From Lotus japonicus (Eukaryota > Streptophyta > Magnoliopsida > Fabales > Fabaceae): a DNA stretch of 64,000 nt. Every line of letters begins with the position of its first letter. Positions within the stretch are counted from its first letter, which is position 1. The notes under the pieces are model-generated. The model was not told where the DNA came from, did no database searches, and saw only the letters and a program-made list of their open reading frames with translations. Shown here piece by piece: positions 54,201-64,000 of this stretch. The DNA lies in the NCBI RefSeq assembly GCF_012489685.1, contig NC_080045.1, forward strand, positions 439,001 through 503,000, read 5' to 3'. The translations under genes and the position numbers were made by a program.

Positions 54201-57200
54201 ATTTCAGTCTGATTGAGGCCAAACGGAGCTAACTTAACGAGCTACAACTTTGAAAAAGAACTTTTGTGAAGATTCGACTTTTAAGAGGGTCCCGCGATTG
54301 TCGAGAGCTGTGAGATGCTGCTACTCAAGAACATCAATTTCTCGACACAGTCTGGAATGAAGGATCACACCTCGGGCTACAAGTCGCGAAATTTCAGTCT
54401 GATTGAGGCCAACTGGAGCTAACTTAACGAGCTACAACTTTAAAAAGAACTTTTGTGAAGATTCGACTTTTAGGAGGGTCCCGCGATTGTCAGAAGCTGT
54501 GAGATGCTGCTACTCAAGAACATCAATTTCTCGACACAGTCTGGAATGAAGGATCACACCTCGGGCTACAAGTCGCGAAATTTCAGTCTAATTGAGGCCA
54601 CGCGGAGCTAACTTAACGAGCTACAACTTTGAAAAAGAACTTTTGTGAAGATTCGACTTTTAGGAGGGTCCCGCGATTGTCGAGAGTTGTGAGATGCTGC
54701 TGCTCAAGAACATCAATTTCTCGACACAGTCCGGAATGAAGGATCACACCTCGGGCTACAAGTCGCGAAATTTCAGTCTGATTGAGGCCAAACGGAGCTA
54801 ACTTAACGAGCTACAACTTTGAAAAAGAACTTTTGTGAAGATTCGACTTTTAGGAGGGTCCTGCGATTGTCGAGAGCTGTGAGATGCTGCTACTCAAGAA
54901 CATCAATTTCTCGACACAGTCTGGAATGAAGGATCACACCTCGGGCTACAAGTCGCGAAATTTCAGTCTGATTGAGGCCAAACGGAGCTAACTTAACGAG
55001 CTACAACTTTGAAAAAGAACTTTTGTGAAGATTCGACTTTTAGGAGGGTCCTGCGATTGTCGAGAGCTGTGAGATGCTGCTACTCAAGAACATCAATTTC
55101 TCGACACAGTCTGGAATGAAGGATCACACCTCGGGCTACAAGTCGCGAAATTTCAGTCTGATTGAGGCCAAACGGAGCTAACTTAACGAGCTACAACTTT
55201 AAAAAGAACTTTTGTGAAGATTCGACTTTTAGGAGGGTCCCGCGATTGTCAGAAGCTGTGAGATGCTGCTACTCAAGAACATCAATTTCTCGACACAGTC
55301 GGGAATGAAGGATCACACCTCGGGCTACAAGTCGCGAAATTTCAGTCTAATTGAGGCCACGCGGAGCTAACTTAACGAGCTACAACTTTGAAAAAGAACT
55401 TTTGTGAAGATTCGACTTTTAGGAGGGTCCCGCGATTGTCGAGAGTTGTGAGATGCTGCTGCTCAAGAACATCAATTTCTCGACACAGTCCGGAATGAAG
55501 GATCACACCTCGGGCTACAAGTCGCGAAATTTCAGTCTGATTGAGGCCAAACGGAGCTAACTTAACGAGCTACAACTTTGAAAAAGAACTTTTGTGAAGA
55601 TTCGACTTTTAGGAGGGTCCCGCGATTGTCGAGAGCTGTGAGATGCTGCTACTCAAGAACATCAATTTCTCGACACAGTATGGAATGAAGGATCACACCT
55701 CGGGCTACAAGTCGCGAAATTTCAGTCTGATTGAGGCCAAACGGAGCTAACTTAACGAGCTACAACTTTGAAAAAGAACTTTTGTGAAGATTCGACTTTT
55801 AGGAGGGTCCCGCGATTGTCGAGAGCTGTGAGATGCTGCTACTCAAGAACATCAATTTCTCGACACAGTCTGGAATGAAGGATCACACCTCGGGCTACAA
55901 GTCGCGAAATTTCAGTCTGATTGAGGCCAAACGGAGCTAACTTAACGAGCTACAACTTTAAAAAGAACTTTTGTGAAGATTCGACTTTTAGGAGGGTCCC
56001 GCGATTGTCAGATGCTGTGAGATGCTGCTACTCAAGAACATCAATTTCACGACACAGTCTGGAATGAAGGATCACACCTCGGGCTACAAGTCGCGAAATT
56101 TCAGTCTAATTGAGGCCACGCGGAGCTAACTTAACGAGCTACAACTTTGAAAAAGAACTTTTGTGAAGATTCGACTTTTAGGAGGGTCCCGCGATTGTCG
56201 AGAGTTGTGAGATGCTGCTGCTCAAGAACATCAATTTCTCGACACAGTCCGGAATGAAGGATCACACCTCGGGCTACAAATCGTGAAATTTCAGAGTGAT
56301 TGAGGCCACACGGAGCTAACTTAACGAGCTACAACTTTGAAAAAGAACTTTTGTGAAGATTCGACTTTTTGGAGGGTCCCGCGATTGTCAGAAGCTGTGA
56401 GATGTTGCTGCTCAAGAATATCAATTTCTCGACACAGTCTGCCATGAAGGATCACACCTCGGGCTACAAGTCGCAAAATTTTAGTCTGATTGAGGCCACG
56501 CGGAGCTAACTTAACGAGCTACAACTTTGAAAAAGAACGTTTGTGAAGATTCGACTTTTATGAGGGTCCCGCGATTGTCGAGAGCTGTGAGATGCTGCTA
56601 CTCAAGAACATCAATTTCTCGACACAGTATGGAATGAAGGATCACACCTCGGGCTACAAGTCGCGAAATTTCAGTCTGATTGAGGCCAAACGGAGCTAAC
56701 TTAACGAGCTACAACTTTGAAAAAGAACTTTTGTGAAGATTCGACTTTTAGGAGGGTCCTGCGATTGTCGAGAGCTGTGAGATGCTGCTACTCAAGAACA
56801 TCAATTTCTCGACACAGTCTGGAATGAAGGATCACACCTCGGGCTACAAGTCGCGAAATTTCAGTCTGATTGAGGCCAAACGGAGCTAACTTAACGAGCT
56901 ACAACTTTAAAAAGAACTTTTGTGAAGATTCGACTTTTAGGAGGGTCCCGCGATTGTCAGAAGCTGTGAGATGCTGCTACTCAAGAACATCAATTTCTCG
57001 ACACAGTCTGGAATGAAGGATCACACCTCGGGCTACAAGTCGCGAAATTTCAGTCTAATTGAGGCCACGCGGAGCTAACTTAACGAGCTACAACTTTGAA
57101 AAAGAACTTTTGTGAAGATTCGACTTTTAGGAGGGTCCCGCGATTGTCGAGAGTTGTGAGATGCTGCTGCTCAAGAACATCAATTTCTCGACACAGTCCG

Positions 57201-60200
57201 GAATGAAGGATCACACCTCGGGCTACAAATCGTGAAATTTCAGAGTGATTGAGGCCACACGGAGCTAACTTAACGAGCTACAACTTTGAAAAAGAACTTT
57301 TGTGAAGATTCGACTTTTAGGAGGGTCCCGCGATTGTCGAGAGCTGTGAGATGCTGCTACTCAAGAACATCAATTTCTCGACACAGTATGGAATGAAGGA
57401 TCACACCTCGGGCTACAAGTCGCGAAATTTCAGTCTGATTGAGGCCAAACGGAGCTAACTTAACGAGCTACAACTTTGAAAAAGAACTTTTGTGAAGATT
57501 CGACTTTTAGGAGGGTCCCGCGATTGGCGAGAGTTGTGAGATGCTGCTGCTCAAGAACATCAATTTCTCGACACAGTCCGGAATGAAGGATCACACCTCG
57601 GGCTACAAATCGTGAAATTTCAGAGTGATTGAGGCCACACGGAGCTAACTTAACGAGCTACAACTTTGAAAAAGAACTTTTGTGAAGATTCGACTTTTAG
57701 GAGGCTCCCGCGATTGTCGAGAGCTGTGAGATGCTGCTACTCAAGAACATCAATTTCTCGACACAGTATGGAATGAAGGATCACACCTCGGGCTACAAGT
57801 CGCGAAATTTCAGTCTGATTGAGGCCAAACGGAGCGAACTTAACGAGCTACATTTTTGAAAAAGAACTTTTGTGAAGATTCGACTTTTAGGAGGGTCCCG
57901 CGATTGTCAGGAGCTGTGAGATGCTGCTACTCAAGAACATCAATTTCTCGACACAGTATGGAATGAAGGATCACAACTCGGGCTACAAGTCGCGAAATTT
58001 CAGTCTGATTGAGGCCAAACGGAGCTAACTTAACGAGCTACAACTTTGAAAAAGAACTTTTGTGAAGATTCGACTTTTAAGAGGGTCCCGCGATTGTCGA
58101 GAGCTGTGAGATGCTGCTACTCAAGAACATCAATTTCTCGACACAGTCTGGAATGAAGGATCACACCTCGGGCTACAAGTCGCGAAATTTCAGTCTGATT
58201 GAGGCCAAACGGAGCTAACTTAACGAGCTACAACTTTAAAAAGAACTTTTGTGAAGATTCGACTTTTAGGAGGGTCCCGCGATTGTCAGAAGCTGTGAGA
58301 TGCTGCTACTCAAGAACATCAATTTCTCGACACAGTCTGGAATGAAGGATCACACCTCGGGCTACAAGTCGCGAAATTTCAGTCTAATTGAGGCCACGCG
58401 GAGCTAACTTAACGAGCTACAACTTTGATAAAGAACTTTTGTGAAGATTCGACTTTTAGGAGGGTCCCGCGATTGTCGAGAGTTGTGAGATGCTGCTGCT
58501 CAAGAACATCAATTTCTCGACACAGTCCGGAATGAAGGATCACACCTCGGGCTACAAATCGTGAAATTTCAGAGTGATTGAGGCCACACGGAGCTAACTT
58601 AACGAGCTACAACTTTGAAAAAGAACTTTTGTGAAGATTCGACTTTTAGGAGGGTCCCGCGATTGTCGAGAGCTGTGAGATGCTGCTACTCAAGAACATC
58701 AATTTCTCGACACAGTATGGAATGAAGGATCACACCTCGGGCTACAAGTCGCGAAATTTCAGTCTGATTGAGGCCAAACGGAGCTAACTTAACAAGCTAC
58801 AACTTTGAAAAAGAACTTTTGTGAAGATTCGACTTTTAGGAGGGTCCCGCGATTGTCGAGAGTTGTGAGATGCTGCTGCTCAAGAACATCAATTTCTCGA
58901 CACAGTCCGGAATGAAGGATCACACCTCGGTCTACAAATCGTGAAATTTCAGAGTGATTGAGGCCACACGGAGCTAACTTAACGAGCTACAACTTTGAAA
59001 AAGAACTTTTGTGAAGATTCGACTTTTAGGAGGGTCCCGCGATTGTCGAGAGCTGTGAGATGCTGCTACTCAAGAACATCAATTTCTCGACACAGTATGG
59101 AATGAAGGATCACACCTCGGGCTACAAGTCGCGAAATTTCAGTCTGATTGAGGCCAAACGGAGCTAACTTAACGAGCTACAACTTTGAAAAAGAACTTTT
59201 GTGAAGATTCGACTTTTAGGAGGGTCCCGCGATTGTCAGGAGCTGTGAGATGCTGCTACTCAAGAACATCAATTTCTCGACACAGTATGGAATGAAGGAT
59301 CACAACTCGGGCTACAAGTCGCGAAATTTCAGTCTGATTGAGGCCAAACGGAGCTAACTTAACGAGCTACAACTTTGAAAAAGAACTTTTGTGAAGATTC
59401 GACTTTTAAGAGGGTCCCGCGATTGTCGAGAGCTGTGAGATGCTGCTACTCAAGAACATCAATTTCTCGACACAGTCTGGAATGAAGGATCACACCTCGG
59501 GCTACAAGTCGCGAAATTTCAGTCTGATTGAGGCCAACTGGAGCTAACTTAACGAGCTACAACTTTAAAAAGAACTTTTGTGAAGATTCGACTTTTAGGA
59601 GGGTCCCGCGATTGTCAGAAGCTGTGAGATGCTGCTACTCAAGAACATCAATTTCTCGACACAGTCTGGAATGAAGGATCACACCTCGGGCTACAAGTCG
59701 CGAAATTTCAGTCTAATTGAGGCCACGCGGAGCTAACTTAACGAGCTACAACTTTGAAAAAGAACTTTTGTGAAGATTCGACTTTTAGGAGGGTCCCGCG
59801 ATTGTCGAGAGTTGTGAGATGCTGCTGCTCAAGAACATCAATTTCTCGACACAGTCCGGAATGAAGGATCACACCTCGGGCTACAAGTCGCGAAATTTCA
59901 GTCTGATTGAGGCCAAACGGAGCTAACTTAACGAGCTACAACTTTGAAAAAGAACTTTTGTGAAGATTCGACTTTTAGGAGGGTCCCGCGATTGTCGAGA
60001 GCTGTGAGATGCTGCTACTCAAGAACATCAATTTCTCGACACAGTATGGAATGAAGGATCACACCTCGGGCTACAAGTCGCGAAATTTCAGTCTGATTGA
60101 GGCCAAACGGAGCTAACTTAACGAGCTACAACTTTGAAAAAGAACTTTTGTGAAGATTCGACTTTTAGGAGGGTCCCGCGATTGTCGAGAGCTGTGAGAT

Positions 60201-63200
60201 GCTGCTACTCAAGAACATCAATTTCTCGACACAGTCTGGAATGAAGGATCACACCTCGGGCTACAAGTCGCGAAATTTCAGTCTGATTGAGGCCAAACGG
60301 AGCTAACTTAACGAGCTACAACTTTAAAAAGAACTTTTGTGAAGATTCGACTTTTAGGAGGGTCCCGCGATTGTCAGATGCTGTGAGATGCTGCTACTCA
60401 AGAACATCAATTTCACGACACAGTCTGGAATGAAGGATCACACCTCGGGCTACAAGTCGCGAAATTTCAGTCTAATTGAGGCCACGCGGAGCTAACTTAA
60501 CGAGCTACAACTTTGAAAAAGAACTTTTGTGAAGATTCGACTTTTAGGAGGGTCCCGCGATTGTCGAGAGTTGTGAGATGCTGCTGCTCAAGAACATCAA
60601 TTTCTCGACACAGTCCGGAATGAAGGATCACACCTCGGGCTACAAATCGTGAAATTTCAGAGTGATTGAGGCCACACGGAGCTAACTTAACGAGCTACAA
60701 CTTTGAAAAAGAACTTTTGTGAAGATTCGACTTTTTGGAGGGTCCCGCGATTGTCAGAAGCTGTGAGATGCTGCTGCTCAAGAATATCAATTTCTCGACA
60801 CAGTCTGCCATGAAGGATCACACCTCGGGCTACAAGTCGCAAAATTTTAGATTGATTGAGGCCACGCGGAGCTAACTTAACGAGCTACAACTTTGAAAAA
60901 GAACGTTTGTGAAGATTCGACTTTTATGAGGGTCCCGCGATTGTCGAGAGCTGTGAGATGCTGCTACTCAAGAACATCAATTTCTCGACACAGTATGGAA
61001 TGAAGGATCACACCTCGGGCTACAAGTCGCGAAATTTCAGTCTGATTGAGGCCAAACGGAGCTAACTTAACGAGCTACAACTTTGAAAAAGAACTTTTGT
61101 GAAGATTCGACTTTTAGGAGGGTCCTGCGATTGTCGAGAGCTGTGAGATACTGCTACTCAAGAACATCAATTTCTCGACACAGTCTGGAATGAAGGATCA
61201 CACCTCGGGCTACAAGTCGCGAAATTTCAGTCTGATTGAGGCCAAACGGAGCTAACTTAACGAGCTACAACTTTAAAAAGAACTTTTGTGAAGATTCGAC
61301 TTTTAGGAGGGTCCCGCGATTGTCAGAAGCTGTGAGATGCTGCTACTCAAGAACATCAATTTCTCGACACAGTCGGGAATGAAGGATCACACCTCGGGCT
61401 ACAAGTCGCGAAATTTCAGTCTAATTGAGGCCACGCGGAGCTAACTTAACGAGCTACAACTTTGAAAAAGAACTTTTGTGAAGATTCGACTTTTAGGAGG
61501 GTCCCGCGATTGTCGAGAGTTGTGAGATGCTGCTGCTCAAGAACATCAATTTCTCGACACAGTCCGGAATGAAGGATCACACCTCGGGCTACAAGTCGCG
61601 AAATTTCAGTCTGATTGAGGCCAAACGGAGCTAACTTAACGAGCTACAACTTTGAAAAAGAACTTTTGTGAAGATTCGACTTTTAGGAGGGTCCCGCGAT
61701 TGTCGAGAGCTGTGAGATGCTGCTACTCAAGAACATCAATTTCTCGACACAGTATGGAATGAAGGATCACACCTCGGGCTACAAGTCGCGAAATTTCAGT
61801 CTGATTGAGGCCAAACGGAGCTAACTTAACGAGCTACAACTTTGAAAAAGAACTTTTGTGAGGATTCGACTTTTAGGAGGGTCCCGCGATTGTCGAGAGC
61901 TGTGAGATGCTGCTACTCAAGAACATCAATTTCTCGACACAGTCTGGAATGAAGGATCACACCTCGGGCTACAAGTCGCGAAATTTCAGTCTGATTGAGG
62001 CCAAACGGAGCTAACTTAACGAGCTACAACTTTAAAAAGAACTTTTGTGAAGATTCGACTTTTAGGAGGGTCCCGCGATTGTCAGATGCTGTGAGATGCT
62101 GCTACTCAAGAACATCAATTTCACGACACAGTCTGGAATGAAGGATCACACCTCGGGCTACAAGTCGCGAAATTTCAGTCTAATTGAGGCCACGCGGAGC
62201 TAACTTAACGAGCTACAACTTTGAAAAAGAACTTTTGTGAAGATTCGACTTTTAGGAGGGTCCCGCGATTGTCGAGAGTTGTGAGATGCTGCTGCTCAAG
62301 AACATCAATTTCTCGACACAGTCCGGAATGAAGGATCACACCTCGGGCTACAAATCGTGAAATTTCAGAGTGATTGAGGCCACACGGAGCTAACTTAACG
62401 AGCTACAACTTTGAAAAAGAACTTTTGTGAAGATTCGACTTTTTGGAGGGTCCCGCGATTGTCAGAAGCTGTGAGATGTTGCTGCTCAAGAATATCAATT
62501 TCTCGACACAGTCTGCCATGAAGGATCACACCTCGGGCTACAAGTCGCAAAATTTTAGTCTGATTGAGGCCACGCGGAGCTAACTTAACGAGCTACAACT
62601 TTGAAAAAGAACGTTTGTGAAGATTCGACTTTTATGAGGGTCCCGCGATTGTCGAGAGCTGTGAGATGCTGCTACTCAAGAACATCAATTTCTCGACACA
62701 GTATGGAATGAAGGATCACACCTCGGGCTACAAGTCGCGAAATTTCAGTCTGATTGAGGCCAAACGGAGCTAACTTAACGAGCTACAACTTTGAAAAAGA
62801 ACTTTTGTGAAGATTCGACTTTTAGGAGGGTCCTGCGATTGTCGAGAGCTGTGAGATGCTGCTACTCAAGAACATCAATTTCTCGACACAGTCTGGAATG
62901 AAGGATCACACCTCGGGCTACAAGTCGCGAAATTTCAGTCTGATTGAGGCCAAACGGAGCTAACTTAACGAGCTACAACTTTAAAAAGAACTTTTGTGAA
63001 GATTCGACTTTTAGGAGGGTCCCGCGATTGTCAGAAGCTGTGAGATGCTGCTACTCAAGAACATCAATTTCTCGACACAGTCTGGAATGAAGGATCACAC
63101 CTCGGGCTACAAGTCGCGAAATTTCAGTCTAATTGAGGCCACGCGGAGCTAACTTAACGAGCTACAACTTTGAAAAAGAACTTTTGTGAAGATTCGACTT

Positions 63201-64000
63201 TTAGGAGGGTCCCGCGATTGTCGAGAGTTGTGAGATGCTGCTGCTCAAGAACATCAATTTCTCGACACAGTCCGGAATGAAGGATCACACCTCGGGCTAC
63301 AAATCGTGAAATTTCAGAGTGATTGAGGCCACACGGAGCTAACTTAACGAGCTACAACTTTGAAAAAGAACTTTTGTGAAGATTCGACTTTTAGGAGGGT
63401 CCCGCGATTGTCGAGAGCTGTGAGATGCTGCTACTCAAGAACATCAATTTCTCGACACAGTATGGAATGAAGGATCACACCTCGGGCTACAAGTCGCGAA
63501 ATTTCAGTCTGATTGAGGCCAAACGGAGCTAACTTAACGAGCTACAACTTTGAAAAAGAACTTTTGTGAAGATTCGACTTTTAGGAGGGTCCCGCGATTG
63601 GCGAGAGTTGTGAGATGCTGCTGCTCAAGAACATCAATTTCTCGACACAGTCCGGAATGAAGGATCACACCTCGGGCTACAAATCGTGAAATTTCAGAGT
63701 GATTGAGGCCACACGGAGCTAACTTAACGAGCTACAACTTTGAAAAAGAACTTTTGTGAAGATTCGACTTTTAGGAGGCTCCCGCGATTGTCGAGAGCTG
63801 TGAGATGCTGCTACTCAAGAACATCAATTTCTCGACACAGTATGGAATGAAGGATCACACCTCGGGCTACAAGTCGCGAAATTTCAGTCTGATTGAGGCC
63901 AAACGGAGCGAACTTAACGAGCTACATTTTTGAAAAAGAACTTTTGTGAAGATTCGACTTTTAGGAGGGTCCCGCGATTGTCAGGAGCTGTGAGATGCTG
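51276..64000 (-). repeat. Satellite array, same monomer, inverted orientation, higher-order structure
   Basis: About 67 monomers averaging 189.8 bp in the reverse orientation, running off the window. Five variants recur in order: an A/B pair opening GCTGCTCAAGAA (B with TCTGCCATG), then TATGGAATG, then TCTGGAATG with ACTTTAAAAAGAAC, then TCTGGAATG with TCTAATTGAG. The cycle is about 949 bp (for example 52412 to 53360, 56206 to 57155, 60577 to 61525). Larger blocks recur at 5125 and 6074 bp. No spacers, ORFs or RNA genes. Confidence 0.95.

Noticed and set aside
48921..64000. Regularly spaced repeats resembling a CRISPR array
   Set aside because: The units are 190 bp and contiguous with no unique spacers, and the setting is eukaryotic; this is a satellite.

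Overview
This is plant nuclear DNA with no recognisable host gene. Everything identifiable is LTR retrotransposon sequence (roughly positions 1-48920) followed by one satellite array (48921 to the window end). The element families (Ty1/copia SIRE-like with an envelope-like ORF, Ty3/gypsy Athila-like, chromovirus/Tekay-like and Tat-like) are those of angiosperm repeat-rich, probably pericentromeric or otherwise heterochromatic DNA. A eudicot, plausibly a legume, is my guess from the SIRE gag style; that is memory-based and weak. Family names are assigned from conserved motifs and order of domains, not from a search. || Layout. The oldest visible layer is a minus-strand SIRE-like element ('SIRE-A'), now cut into pieces: its envelope-like ORF (386-3247) and pol-env spacer (to about 3475), its pol (27738-30758), and its gag (30646-30910 and 35126-36005). 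Three insertions split it. (i) A plus-strand Athila-like element, 3476-27544. (ii) A short non-coding Athila derivative on the minus strand, 30911-35125, flanked by GAGGT. (iii) A plus-strand SIRE-like element ('SIRE-B') starting at 36006. The Athila protease gene is in turn split by a minus-strand solo LTR (5511-18403, flanks GGGAG), which is split by a plus-strand solo LTR of related type (8051-16799, flanks GAGAA), which is split by a short SIRE derivative ('SIRE-N', 10966-16081, flanks TACAA) with two practically identical LTRs. The Athila 3' LTR is also interrupted, by a Tat-like fragment (about 24291-27469) carrying a two-exon ORF antisense to its LTR promoter. SIRE-B is truncated at 42248 by a minus-strand Tekay-like element (42249-48920) that keeps a gag gene but has lost nearly all of pol. 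|| From 48921 a satellite of about 190 bp runs to the end: about 12 monomers in one orientation, a switch of orientation at 51271-51275, then about 67 monomers in the other orientation, organised in places as a 5-monomer (about 949 bp) higher-order repeat and copied in larger blocks at offsets of 5125 and 6074 bp. The array replaces the outer part of the Tekay 5' LTR, so the junction is younger than that insertion. || How the parts relate: most coding regions are broken by stops, frameshifts or deletions. The youngest insertions (SIRE-N and the Tekay-like element) have nearly identical LTR pairs but lack pol, so they would need enzymes supplied by other copies. Exact 5-bp target duplications give a firm relative order of events.
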